From NCBI GenBank assembly GCA_016716715.1, contig JADJVE010000001.1:248001-312000 (forward strand): a stretch of 64,000 nucleotides of DNA, written 5' to 3'. The notes beneath the pieces were generated by a model. That model was not told the origin of the DNA. It saw only the letters and a list, made by a program, of their open reading frames with translations, and did not search any database. Source of the DNA: Acidobacteriota bacterium. GTDB lineage: Bacteria; Acidobacteriota; Thermoanaerobaculia; UBA5066. Both the position numbers and the translations under genes were made by a program. Of the stretch, positions 52,802 through 62,181 are shown in pieces. Numbering within the stretch: position 1 is the first letter of the stretch; each line of letters begins with the position of its first letter.

Positions 52802-52878
52802 GGTGGGAGTAGCTCAGTCGGTAGAGCGTCGGATTGTGGTTCCGAATGTCGCGGGTTCGAGCCCCGTCTTCCACCCCA
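52802..52878 (+). tRNA. tRNA-His (anticodon GTG)
   Basis: A 77-base cloverleaf with the extra 5' G typical of tRNA-His, anticodon loop TTGTGGT giving GTG, T arm GCGGGTTCGAGCCCCGT and encoded CCA. A tRNA-Arg follows after 18 bases, so both may share a transcript. Confidence 0.95.
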
Positions 52879-52896
52879 GTTTTTCCCGCCTCGGAT

Positions 52897-52973
52897 GCGC
52901 CCGTAGCTCAGCTGGATAGAGCGTCAGACTCCGGATCTGAAGGCCAGGCGTTCGAATCGCCTCGGGCGCACCA
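52897..52973 (+). tRNA. tRNA-Arg (anticodon CCG)
   Basis: A 77-base cloverleaf with acceptor GCGCCCG/CGGGCGC, discriminator A and encoded CCA. The anticodon stem TCAGA/TCTGA holds CTCCGGA, giving CCG for CGG codons, which should be frequent in this GC-rich genome. Confidence 0.96.
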
Positions 52974-52994
52974 TTGACACTCGGGAGGTCGCGG

Positions 52995-53576
52995 ATGACA
53001 GACAACATTCTCCACGAACGCGGACGCGCGATCGAGGCCCAGTGGGCCCGGCAGCGGGACGAAGAGCTCATCAAGAAGCTGCGCGAACGCGCGAAGCTCG
53101 AAGAGGTCTCGCGGGCCCTCGCGCGGAAGCTGCGCGTGGACGATCCCGCGTTGCGGCAGCGCCTCATCGATCTCGGCGTCACGCACGACACGGGGCCGGC
53201 CCTGTTTCTGGCCCCGCTCGTCCAGATCGCGTGGGCCGACGGCGACGTGACAGAGCGCGAGCGGGAGACCATCCTGGGCATGGCGGCCGCCCGCGGGTCC
53301 GGGCCGGGCTCGCCCGCCCACACCCAGGTCGTCGAATGGCTGAAGAAGCAGCCGGCGACGGCGCTCTACGACTCGGCGGTCGAGGTCATCAAGGTCGGAA
53401 TCTCCGTCCTTCCCCCCGAGGAGCGAGAGCAGCGCGTCGACGCGTACGCCGACTCCTTCCGCCGGGTGGCGGAAGCGTCGGGAGGGGGGCTCGGCCGCGT
53501 GCTCGGCCTCGCGAGCGCCATCTCGCCCGAGGAAGAGGCGCTCATCGCGAGGATCACGGCGACGCTCCGGGGATGA
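52995..53576 (+). CDS. TerB-like (tellurite-resistance-type) domain protein
   Basis: A 193-residue soluble protein. The ATG at 52995 has GGAGGT 6 bases upstream and is chosen over an earlier TTG. Residues about 1-50 are a charged helix. The centre and C-terminus carry a TerB-like helical bundle with APLVQIAWADGDVTERERET and EEREQRVDAYADSFRRVAEA, the paired acidic turns of this fold. TerB folds can bind metals, but no other ter gene is present, so a role in tellurite resistance is not implied. It follows two tRNA genes by 21 bases and might be read through from them. Confidence 0.82.
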   Translation: MTDNILHERGRAIEAQWARQRDEELIKKLRERAKLEEVSRALARKLRVDDPALRQRLIDLGVTHDTGPALFLAPLVQIAWADGDVTERERETILGMAAARGSGPGSPAHTQVVEWLKKQPATALYDSAVEVIKVGISVLPPEEREQRVDAYADSFRRVAEASGGGLGRVLGLASAISPEEEALIARITATLRG

Positions 53577-53588
53577 AGCGGACGGCGG

Positions 53589-56500
53589 TCATGGCCCCAC
53601 GACCGCCGAGACAAACGCGCCGTCGCCGCTCCGCTGGTTCGGCTGGCCGCCGTCGTTGATGACCGCGTACGTCACGAACGGGTTGCTGCCGGACGTGCGC
53701 GTGACCTTCGCGTAGCCGCTCGTGACGCCCGGGGCGTACGCCCCGAGGATGGCGCCGATCTGGAAGAAGCCCTTCGCGGCCACCGTGGCGTCGGTCTCTC
53801 CGGCCTTCTGGCCCGTCGCGCCGTCGTAAAGGTCGATGTGGAACGTGTCCGTCGACCCGTCGGCGGACCCGACGTTCACGAGCGCGAGGTTCGTGCGGTT
53901 GTCCGCGTTCTGCTGGAGCCCGTACAGCCACGCGACGGTCGTCGCCTCGGCGCCGTTCGGAACCGCCGAGTAGAAGAGGCCGTAACGCCCGCCGCCGCCC
54001 GCCGACGACGTGCGCGCTCCGATCGAGACGCCGCGCAGATCGCCGGAGGCGTCGCGCACGAAGAGCGCGCCGGCAAACGTGGCGCCCGCGCCGCCGGGGA
54101 CGACGCCGCGCGTCCTCAGGACCTGCACGAAGGACGGGAGAATCTGCTGCTCGTTCGGAAGGAGCGGAAGGTTGAACGTGACCTGCCCGCCCGGCAGGGG
54201 CGCGGCGACGTACGTGCAGAGGAGCGTGCGTGAGCTGCCCGAGAAGTTCGTCAGGACGAGCTCGGTCGAAAACGTGCTGGTCTCGACGACGACGGGCAGC
54301 GTCGCGCCCCCGATCGCCGCGGCGGGACTCGCGGGGACGGGCTCGACGAACGAGCCGTCGGAGTTCGCCTGGTCGTTGATGACGCCGTAGGCGTAGAAGG
54401 GCGCCGTGCCCGCGAGACGCTCGACCTTCACGAAGCCGTTCGAGAAGCTGAGCCCGTTCGACGCGAGGATTCCGGAAATCTGGCTGAACCCGCCGGGAGA
54501 GAGCGTGACGTCGGGCAGCACGAGGGAGCCCGGGCTCGCCGGATCTCCCGAGACGACCGTGAGGCGGAGCGTGACGTTGCCGTCCGTCGGGCCGCCCGCG
54601 TGCTGGACGGCGACGTTCGAACGGTCCGTCGCGTTCTGCCTGAGGCCGCACAGCCATGCGGGCGAGGACAGGAGGCGGCCGGACGGCAGGCCGGCGTACG
54701 CGAGGCCGGCGCGCCCGTCGGCGACGGGCGTCGCGGTGCGCACGGTCGCCGCGGCCGCGGCGGAGGACGAGAGGCCGCCGAACGTCACCTGCAGCGTCCC
54801 GCCGCGGTTGCCCGCGTCACCGAGCGGGATTCCGAGGGCGCGCAGGCTCGTGATCGCGTCGGCGTACGTCTTCTGCCGGCCCGCGCCCAGCGTTTCGGTC
54901 GCGGTCCCGCTGCTGCCTCCGAACGCGGCCGAGTAGGCGTACGTGATCGTCGCGTCCGTCGTGCCACGGTTCGTGAGGGCGAGCTCCGTCGTGTAGAAGG
55001 ACCCGTTCGCGCCCGAGGAGGAAAGGGCGATCGGGACGAACAGCGTCGTGGAGGTCACGGCGTCGAGCGCCGCGAGGGCGTCGACCTTCCCGTAGCCCCA
55101 GGTCGTGTTCGGGACCGCGCCCGTGAAGGAGTCGGCGCGGGCGGTGCGCTGGAGGATGGACTTCACCGTCGGCGCGTCGAGCGTCGGGTTGGCCTGGAGC
55201 ATGAGGGCGATGATTCCCGTGACGATCGGCGCCGCCGCGCTCACGGCGCTCGCGCGCCCGTAGAGCCCGCCGCCGTCCTGGATCATGTTGTGGCGCAAGG
55301 TCCCCCAGTACGACTTCGGGTTGTAGACCGTGAAGAGGCTGTCGCCCGGAGCCGTCACGTCGACGCCGAGGCGCCCGTCGAACGTCGGTCCGATGCTGCT
55401 CCCGGGCCAGATCTCGCCGACGCTGCCGTTGCCCGTGATGTTCCGCGCGATCCCGTCGATGTCGACGTAGCTCGTCCGGACCACGTAGTCGCCGGGGCAG
55501 ATGTTGTTCCGGGCCGTCGCGCCGTCCCAGATGCTCCCGGGGGCGACGTGGTCGAGAAAGAAGTTCGTCTCCGCCCCGTATTTCCGTGAGGGATTCAGCG
55601 TCGCGTCGAACCGGCCCGTCGTGACCGTCGTGGCGCGGAGCGAGACGGTGTAGACGCCGATCGGTCCCGAGATCCGGACCCAGACCTGCCGCTTGCCGTT
55701 CTGGGGCGACGTAAAGGTGCGTGAGGAGCCGAGCTGGTAGTAGAGGAACTCCGAGTTCGAGGTCGTCGTGAAGTCCGCGTTCGTCGCGGGCGAGACGTAC
55801 GGTCCGTAGGTGGCGGTGGGCGTCTGGATCGTGACGTCAAAACGATCGGCGCCGGGGTACCAGAGGTCGAACGTGAGCGTGCCCGTGGCCCCCTTCTGGA
55901 TCCGGATCGTCTCGGTCGCGCCGGAGCCGACGTTTCCGCCCGCCCGGTTCGCCGCGCCGCCGTCGTCGCCGGGGCCCGAGACGAAGACGAGGCCGGGGAT
56001 ACCCGGCCCGACGGTCGCGTCGATCTTGCGGGCCAGCTCGCTCGTCCCGTCCGTCGGGCCGCCCGACGAGCCGAGGTTCAGGAGCATGACGGCCGGGCAG
56101 CCCGAGCTCCTGCGCCTTGGCCTTCACGAAATCGATCGCGAGCGGGAGGCGCGCCGGGTCGTAGAACCCCGCCTCGGCCGCTTCTCCGTCGTGCGCGGGG
56201 GCGCCGTCCGACGTCACTTTCACGGAGATGATCGTCGCCTCGGGCGCGACGCCGCGGTACTTCGCGACGTTGCGCCCGTTCCCGGTCGGGATGCCGGAGG
56301 TCGTCGTGCCGTGGCCGACGGCGTCGCGGAAGGGGATCGTCGGCCCGCCGGAGAGCGCCGCGTCGATCTGCGCGCGCGTGTAGATCGTGCCCTTGCCGTA
56401 GGTGTTGCCGGGCGCGGAGGCGCCTGTGTCGTCCGTCAGGTCGAACACGGCGGCGATTCGCGTCGTCCCGTCGGGGTTCCGGAAGTCGTTGTTCTTCCAG

Positions 56501-56661
56501 TCGATCCCGCGGTCGAGAAGGGCGACGATCACGCCGCGGCCCGTGAGGCCGTATTTCGCGACGGCGGCGTCGATCTTCGACTCGACGCGGACCTTGTCCA
56601 TCGCGAACGCGGACCATGAACCGAGACTCAGGAGCAGGGCGGCGGAGAGCGTTTTCCTCAC
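53589..56661 (-). CDS. Secreted subtilisin-like serine protease (S8), interrupted by a one-base frameshift
   Basis: The GTG at 56661 has GGAGG upstream and gives a signal peptide (AALLLSLGSWSAFA). The catalytic Asp is D50 (VALLDRGIDW) and the His is H117 (VGHGTTTSG). After LGLP near 56096 the family continues in another frame as AVMLLNLGSSGGPTDGT (oxyanion Asn) and AVSAAAPIVTG with the nucleophile Ser. Removing one base from the GGG at 56095-56097 makes one protein of about 1023 residues. A pre-peptidase-like domain is inserted between His and Ser, and the C-terminal third holds two repeats like the protein at 23373. It is an exported protease with broad unknown targets. Confidence 0.87.
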
Positions 56662-56749
56662 AGAGAACCTCCGGCAGGGGACTTCACGGACAGACGCGAG
56701 AAAGGGGCGAGGGCCGGATCATACGGGCCCGAGGCCCGCAGGGGAGGGG

Positions 56750-57169
56750 TCAGCCGAAGTTGCTGGCCACCATGATGCAGGACTCGTAGACGGTCTTGAA
56801 GGGAGCGGCGGCGGCGATGGCGAGCGCCTCTTCGTCGTAGCTCCCGTCCTGCAGCCAGACCGCGGGCAGGCCGAGGCGGGCGGCCTCCGCGAGGACCCCT
56901 CGCGTGACGGCCGGCGGCGTGACGACGTTCACGAGGTGCACGGGCCCCGGGACCGACGCGAGGTCCGGAAACGCGGGGAGGCCCGCGATCTCCTTCTCCC
57001 TCGGGTTGACCGGAAGGACGGTGTAGCCCTTCGCGGCGAGGTTCCTCACGATGATGTTGCCGTACTTGCGGGGATCGTTGCTCGCGCCCACGACGGCGAT
57101 GCGCGTCGCGGCCGTCTTCCGGCGCAGGAGCTCGAAAACTTCGGGCGGATGGGGATCGGGACGTGTCAC
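56750..57169 (-). CDS. CoA-binding (Rossmann) protein, YccU-like
   Basis: A 139-residue single-domain protein starting at a GTG with GAGGAGG before it. The CoA_binding fold is shown by IAVVGASNDPRKYGNIIVRN, VLPVNPREKEIAGL and AVWLQDGSYDEEAL. It corresponds to the nucleotide-binding half of succinyl-CoA-synthetase-like proteins but without the ligase domain. It probably senses CoA or acyl-CoA; the role is unknown. It diverges from the aminotransferase gene. Confidence 0.88.
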   Translation of the reverse strand: MTRPDPHPPEVFELLRRKTAATRIAVVGASNDPRKYGNIIVRNLAAKGYTVLPVNPREKEIAGLPAFPDLASVPGPVHLVNVVTPPAVTRGVLAEAARLGLPAVWLQDGSYDEEALAIAAAAPFKTVYESCIMVASNFG

Positions 57170-57225
57170 GGAGCCTCCTCGGCCTCCCGATTGTGCCGCA
57201 GCTCGCGCGGGCTAGGATGAGAACG

Positions 57226-58374
57226 ATGCCCCGTCCGCCCCGGACCGCTCCCGCCGCCGCCGCGCTTCGCGGGAATCCGTATTCGAGCCTGCTCGCGCGC
57301 ATGGCGACGCACGAGGGGGAGGTCTTCCCGCTCCACGTCGGCGACACGTGGCGCGAGGCCCCCGCCGGCTGCCGGCCGGAAGAGCTCGGGCCCGGGCTGC
57401 CGGGGATCAACCGCTACACGGACATCTGGGGCCTGCCCGAGCTGCGCGACGCGATCGCCGCGCGCGTGTCCGGACAGGCGGGCGCGCCGGTGGCGCGCGC
57501 GAACATCCTCGTGACGGGCGGCGCGACGGCGGGCCTCATGGCCGCGGTGGCCGCGCTCGTGGCGCCGGGCGAAGAGGTTCTCCTTCTCGGCCCGCGCTGG
57601 CCGCTCATCGAGGGGCACGTCCGGCTCGCGGGCGCGATCCCGGTCGAGGTGCCGCTGTTCCTGGGCGACCTGTCGCCCGAGGCTGCCATTGCCGCCGTCC
57701 GCGCGCACGTCACGGAGAGAACGGCCGCGATCTACGTCAACACGCCGAGCAACCCCACGGGCCGCGTCCTCCCTCCCGGGACCGTCGACGCGCTCGCGCG
57801 CATCGCGCGCGAGAAGAACCTCTGGCTTCTCGCGGACGAGGTTTACGAGCTTTACGCGTACGCGGGAACGCACCGGCCCGCATACGCGGCGGCGCCCGAG
57901 CGCACGATCGCGGCCCACTCGCTCTCGAAGGCGTGGGGCCTCTCCGGGGCGCGCTGCGGCTGGCTCGTCGGGCCGGAGAAGGCGCTCGCCGAGATCGTGA
58001 AGATCGGGGCGCACACGATCTACTCGGCGCCGACGGTGTCGCAGCACGCGGCGCTCCGCGTTCTCGCGGGCGGCGGCGACGCGTGGGTCGCCGAGGCTCG
58101 CGCCGAGTACGCGGCGACGGGGCGCGAAGCCGCCCGCCGGCTTTCTCTTCCCGCTCCCGAGGGCGGGATGTTCCTGTTCCTCGACGTCGCCGCGGCGCTC
58201 GACGGCCGCGGCCTCATGGGGCTTCTCGAAGACGTCGCGAACGAGGGCCTCTTCCTCGCGCCCGGCCCGAGCTTCGGCCCGTACCCGACGCACGTGAGGC
58301 TTTGCTACACGGCCGTCCCGCCCGACGCGGCGCTGCGGGGCGTGGACGTCCTCGCGCGGCGGCTCGGCCGCTGA
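57226..58374 (+). CDS. PLP-dependent aminotransferase, class I/II
   Basis: A 382-residue fold-type I aminotransferase. It contains YTDIWGLPELRDAIAARV, the phosphate-binding TGGATAGLMAAVAAL, NTPSNPTGRVLPPGT, ADEVYELYAY, the Schiff-base Lys K235 in HSLSKAWGLSGARCGW, and FLAPGPSFGPYPTHVRLCY with the substrate-carboxylate Arg. Two ATGs (57217 and 57226) are possible; the later is chosen because the purine-rich AGGATGAG would then serve as ribosome-binding site. The donor amino acid is not fixed by sequence. Confidence 0.92.
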   Translation: MPRPPRTAPAAAALRGNPYSSLLARMATHEGEVFPLHVGDTWREAPAGCRPEELGPGLPGINRYTDIWGLPELRDAIAARVSGQAGAPVARANILVTGGATAGLMAAVAALVAPGEEVLLLGPRWPLIEGHVRLAGAIPVEVPLFLGDLSPEAAIAAVRAHVTERTAAIYVNTPSNPTGRVLPPGTVDALARIAREKNLWLLADEVYELYAYAGTHRPAYAAAPERTIAAHSLSKAWGLSGARCGWLVGPEKALAEIVKIGAHTIYSAPTVSQHAALRVLAGGGDAWVAEARAEYAATGREAARRLSLPAPEGGMFLFLDVAAALDGRGLMGLLEDVANEGLFLAPGPSFGPYPTHVRLCYTAVPPDAALRGVDVLARRLGR

Positions 58375-58386
58375 ATCGAAGACGAA

Positions 58387-58405
58387 GAGGGGATTTCTTA
58401 GAAGG
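58387..58405 (+). repeat. AT-rich 19-mer after the aminotransferase stop
   Basis: GAGGGGATTTCTTAGAAGG, 12 bases after the stop and in the gene's direction. It is the counterpart of the element at 48990-49008. Confidence 0.4.
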
Positions 58406-58429
58406 TGAAGAGGGGAGAAGGTTGGGGAA

Positions 58430-58447
58430 TAGGGCCCGGCGGCCCTA
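58430..58447 (+). promoter_or_regulatory. Hairpin just upstream of the lon start
   Basis: A 7-base-pair stem TAGGGCC / GGCCCTA with a CGGC loop ends 13 bases before the lon ATG. No T-tract follows. It may terminate the aminotransferase transcript through Rho or control lon translation. Confidence 0.35.
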
Positions 58448-58460
58448 CGTTTGCCTCACC

Positions 58461-60893
58461 ATGACGGAAACGCTGACCCTGCCCGTTCTCCCTCTCCGCA
58501 ACGCCGTCCTCTTCCCGGGCGTGTCGACGCCGATCTCCGCGGGGCGCGGCGGCACGGTGCGTGCGATCGAGGCCGCGCTGCGCGCGGGCGGCGACGCCCT
58601 CGTCTTCGCGCTCGCGCAGCGGGCGGACGTCGAGAAGGTGACGCCCGAGGGCCTCTACACGATCGGGACGATCGCGAAGGTGAGCTCGGTCCAGCGCGGC
58701 CTCGGCGGGATGCGCCTTCTCCTCGAGGGGCAGCGCCGCGGCATCGCGATGCGCGTGACGGAGAAGAAGGGCGGGATGCTCGAGGCCGTCGTCGTGACGG
58801 CGGCCGAGATGGCGCCGCCCGACGCGAAGGACCCGGTCTTTCTCGCGCTCCACAAGGAGGCGCGCGAGCGCGCCGCCGAGCTCGGCGAGAAGCTGGGTCT
58901 CCCCGAGGAAGCCGTCGCGCAGTTCCTGGAGCAGGCCGAGGAGCCGGGCCGCCTCGCCGACCTCGTCGCCGGCTACATCGACATCCCGATGGCCGACCGC
59001 CAGCAGCTTCTCGAGACGCTGTCCGTCGAGGACCGCCTGCGCCGCGTGCTCGTCGCCGTGCAGCGGCAGATCGGCGTCCTCTCGGCGCAGGAGGACATCC
59101 AGTCCAAGGTGAAAGAGCAGATCGGCGACCGCCAGCGCGAGATGCTCCTGCGCGAGCAGCTCCGGGCGATCCAGAAGGAGCTCGGCGAGGGCGAGGGCAA
59201 GGACGCCGCGGACCTCGAGGAGCTGAAGAAGAAGCTCGCGGCGCACCCGCTTACCGAGGAGGTGCGCAAGGAGGTCGACCGCGAGCTCGCCCGCCTCGAC
59301 CGCATCGGCCGCGAGTCGATGGAGTCGCAGGTGATCCGGACGTTCCTCGAGAACGTGGCGGAGCTGCCCTGGGGCGCGCGCAGCGACGACAAGCTCGACG
59401 TGAACGAGGCGGCCCGCATCCTCGACGAGGACCACTACGCGCTCGGCGACGTGAAGGACCGGATTCTCGAGTTCCTCGCGGTGCGCCAGATGCGCGCGAA
59501 GGCCGAAGGCGCCGAGCCCGCGCCGAAGAAGGACGTCTCGACCGGCAAGGGCCGCATCCTCCTCTTCGTGGGCCCTCCCGGCGTCGGCAAGACGTCGATC
59601 GCGAAGTCCATCGCGCGCGCGATGGGCCGCAAGTACGTCCGGATCTCCCTCGGCGGCGCGCGCGACGAGGCCGACATCCGCGGCCACCGGCGCACGTACG
59701 TCGGCGCGATGCCTGGGCGCATCGTGCAGGGCCTCAAGCAGGCGGGCACGAAGAATCCGGTCTTCCTTCTCGACGAGATCGACAAGCTGGGCGTGTCTTT
59801 TCAGGGCGACCCCGCGAGCGCGCTCCTCGAGGTGCTCGATCCGGCCCAGAACGACTCGTTCACGGACCACTACCTCGGCGTCCCGTTCGACCTTTCGGAA
59901 GTCCTCTTCATCGCGACCGCGAACTTCATCCAGAACATCCCGGGCCCGCTCCTCGACCGCCTCGAGGTCGTCGAGTTCTCGGGCTACACGGAGAGGGAGA
60001 AGCTCGCGATCGCGCGGCAGTACCTCGTGCCGCGACAGCTCGCCGAAAACGGCCTCGCGGACTCGCAGCTCGCCCTGACGGACGCCGCGATCGCGGAGAT
60101 CGTCACGAGCTACACGCGCGAGGCGGGCGTGCGGCAGCTCGAGCGCGAGATCGGCAAGCTCGCGCGCAAGGTCGCGCGGAGGATCGCGGCCGGAGAAGTC
60201 GCCACCGTGTCCGTCGACGGGGCCGACGTCTTCCCGCTCCTCGGCAAGAAGCGCGTCCATCCCGAAAAGAAGATCGTCACCGACCAGGTGGGCCTCGCGA
60301 CGGGCATGTACTACACGCCGGCGGGCGGCGACATCATGTTCATCGAGGCGATGCTCATGAAGGGCAAGGGCGAGGTCGTCCTCACCGGCCAGCTCGGCGA
60401 CGTCATGAAGGAGTCGGCCCGCGCCGCGTGGACGTACGCGCGCTCGCACGCGGCCGAGCTCGGGATCCCCGACGAGGCGTTCGAGCGCGACCTCCACGTC
60501 CACGTGCCGGCCGGCGCGATCCCGAAGGACGGACCGTCCGCGGGCATCGCGATGGCGACGTCCATCGTGTCGGCGCTCTCACGGGTGCCGGCGCGCCACG
60601 ACATCGCGATGACGGGCGAGATCACGCTCTCGGGCCGCGTTCTCCCGATCGGCGGCCTCAAGGAGAAGGTCCTCGGCGCCGTGCGCGCGGGCATTCGCGC
60701 GATCGTCCTGCCGAAGGACAATGAGCCCGACCTCGCGGACCTGCCGAAGGAGGTCCGGGACGCGATCGAGGTGCACCCGGTGGACGGGCTCGGCGAGGCG
60801 CTCGCCGTCACGCTCCGGGGCGCGAGCTTCCGTGGCGGTCACTTCGTCCTCAGGGACGGCGCCGCGCCAAGTGCGGGGACTCCGGCGCACTGA
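58461..60893 (+). CDS. lon: ATP-dependent protease Lon
   Basis: An 810-residue LonA. The N-terminal substrate-binding domain starts LPVLPLRNAVLFPG. The AAA+ module has the Walker A GPPGVGKTS at 371-379, Walker B VFLLDEIDKL and the sensor region DRLEVVEFSGYT. The protease domain has the catalytic dyad S693 (KDGPSAG) and K736 (LPIGGLKEK). It degrades misfolded and regulatory proteins in the cytoplasm. No CIRCE-type heat-shock operator is seen upstream, only the hairpin at 58430. The end overlaps the convergent MFS gene by 44 bases. Confidence 0.98.
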   Translation: MTETLTLPVLPLRNAVLFPGVSTPISAGRGGTVRAIEAALRAGGDALVFALAQRADVEKVTPEGLYTIGTIAKVSSVQRGLGGMRLLLEGQRRGIAMRVTEKKGGMLEAVVVTAAEMAPPDAKDPVFLALHKEARERAAELGEKLGLPEEAVAQFLEQAEEPGRLADLVAGYIDIPMADRQQLLETLSVEDRLRRVLVAVQRQIGVLSAQEDIQSKVKEQIGDRQREMLLREQLRAIQKELGEGEGKDAADLEELKKKLAAHPLTEEVRKEVDRELARLDRIGRESMESQVIRTFLENVAELPWGARSDDKLDVNEAARILDEDHYALGDVKDRILEFLAVRQMRAKAEGAEPAPKKDVSTGKGRILLFVGPPGVGKTSIAKSIARAMGRKYVRISLGGARDEADIRGHRRTYVGAMPGRIVQGLKQAGTKNPVFLLDEIDKLGVSFQGDPASALLEVLDPAQNDSFTDHYLGVPFDLSEVLFIATANFIQNIPGPLLDRLEVVEFSGYTEREKLAIARQYLVPRQLAENGLADSQLALTDAAIAEIVTSYTREAGVRQLEREIGKLARKVARRIAAGEVATVSVDGADVFPLLGKKRVHPEKKIVTDQVGLATGMYYTPAGGDIMFIEAMLMKGKGEVVLTGQLGDVMKESARAAWTYARSHAAELGIPDEAFERDLHVHVPAGAIPKDGPSAGIAMATSIVSALSRVPARHDIAMTGEITLSGRVLPIGGLKEKVLGAVRAGIRAIVLPKDNEPDLADLPKEVRDAIEVHPVDGLGEALAVTLRGASFRGGHFVLRDGAAPSAGTPAH

Positions 60894-62028
60894 GGAAGCG
60901 CTCGAGAAAGAGGAACGCCGGAAGGGACAGGGCCGCGAGGACGGCCGCGGTTCCGTACGCCGCGGGGAAGCCCGAGCGTCCGATGACCGCGCCGAGCGCG
61001 ATCGAGCCCGTGCCGATCCCGATGTCGAACGCCGCGAGGATCGCGCCGAACGCCGCGCCCCGGCGCTCCTCGCGCACGTGCCGCGTCACGTGCGCGGCGA
61101 AGACCGGGTAGACGTTGCCGAACCCCGCGCCGAAGAGGAACGCCGCGAGCGCGAGGAGCGGCCGGGTCGTCGCGACGGCGAGGAGCGCGAACGCCGCCGC
61201 GGTCAGGCCGAGCAGGGGGAACATCACGCGGCGAGGCCCCGCGCGGTCCGCGAACCGCCCGAGAAACGGCCGCAGCACGAGGACCGTGAGCGAGAAGACG
61301 GTGAAGAAGAGGCCGCGCGGCGCGAGGCCGTTCTTTTCCGTCCACATCGCGACGAAGCTCGTCACGCCTCCGTAGCCGAAGCTGCAGAGGAAGAGCGCGA
61401 GCGAGGGCAGGAGGACGCGCCACTCGACGAGGTCCTTTGTGAAGAACGGCCCGTGCGGCGCCGCGCGCGGCGGGTCCGGCTCCAGGTTCCACGCGATCGC
61501 GGCCATGGCGAGGTTCAGGATGCCGACGGACGCGCAGAGCGCCTTCCAGCCGAGCCCGTAGACGGCGAGACCGAGGGCGGGCGCGAACGCGGTCGCGAGG
61601 ACGGTCGCCATTCCCCAGTAGCCGATTCCCTCGGCGCGCCGCTCGTTCGGGATCAGGCCCGTCATGTACGCGGCCGACGCCGAGAGGAGGCCCGACCAGA
61701 AGAGGCCGTGGAAGAACGCGAGGAGGGCGAGAACCTCCCAGCGGGGCGCCAGCGCGTAGGCGAAGGCGAAGAGGGCGATCGCGACGCTGGAGACGATCAG
61801 CATCCGGCGCCGCCCGATCCGGTCCGCGAGCGCGCCCGTCAGCGGCGCCGAGAGCGCGGACGCGTACGTCAGGAGGCCGAGGAAGAGGCCGGCGGCCGTC
61901 GTCGACCCGCCGAGCTCGAGGATCCGGAACGGCGCGGTCGGGAGGAGCTGGAAGAGCGACAGGAAGACCGTGAACGTGAACCCGCACATCACGAAGAACT
62001 TGCGCGTGAAGAGGCGGTCGGCGCTCAC
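60850..62028 (-). CDS. Major facilitator superfamily transporter
   Basis: A 392-residue protein from a GTG, with 12 predicted helices in two halves. The loop 2-3 signature is GALADRIGRRRML, and the second half repeats it as GRFADRAGPRRVM. The order and sequence suggest a drug or metabolite exporter of the DHA type, but substrate cannot be assigned. It is preceded by the RNase G/E terminator and so has its own transcript, converging on lon. Confidence 0.92.
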   Translation of the reverse strand: MSADRLFTRKFFVMCGFTFTVFLSLFQLLPTAPFRILELGGSTTAAGLFLGLLTYASALSAPLTGALADRIGRRRMLIVSSVAIALFAFAYALAPRWEVLALLAFFHGLFWSGLLSASAAYMTGLIPNERRAEGIGYWGMATVLATAFAPALGLAVYGLGWKALCASVGILNLAMAAIAWNLEPDPPRAAPHGPFFTKDLVEWRVLLPSLALFLCSFGYGGVTSFVAMWTEKNGLAPRGLFFTVFSLTVLVLRPFLGRFADRAGPRRVMFPLLGLTAAAFALLAVATTRPLLALAAFLFGAGFGNVYPVFAAHVTRHVREERRGAAFGAILAAFDIGIGTGSIALGAVIGRSGFPAAYGTAAVLAALSLPAFLFLERFLSAPESPHLARRRP

Positions 62029-62058
62029 GGCCGAAGTCTAGAGGGAGGAACGGCCGGG

Positions 62059-62088
62059 AAAAAAAGAGGCCGCCCTTCCGGGCGGCCT
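62059..62088 (-). terminator. Intrinsic terminator of the RNase G/E transcript
   Basis: On the minus strand a 9-base-pair stem AGGCCGCCC / GGGCGGCCT with a GGAA loop is followed by C and seven T. It lies 94 bases after the RNase stop and before the MFS start. A second short hairpin (62144-62160, CGCGCCG-AAA-CGGCGCG) sits between, without T-tract. Confidence 0.9.
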
Positions 62089-62181
62089 GGCAGGAGGTTG
62101 GATGTGCGCAACCGGTCTATCGCACGCTCCGTGCCAGCCATTTCGCGCCGAAACGGCGCGGTGCGACCTCTCGGGAGGACC

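Noticed and set aside
52995..53576. Tellurite resistance determinant
   Set aside because: Only a TerB-like fold is present; no terA, terC, terD or terZ gene is linked.
57348..58460. Upstream extension of the lon reading frame
   Set aside because: The extension is Arg-rich antisense-like sequence over the aminotransferase gene. The family start MTETLTLPVLPLRN at 58461 is clear.
62144..62160. Hairpin CGCGCCG-AAA-CGGCGCG as a terminator
   Set aside because: No T-tract on either strand. The real terminator with seven T lies just beyond it.
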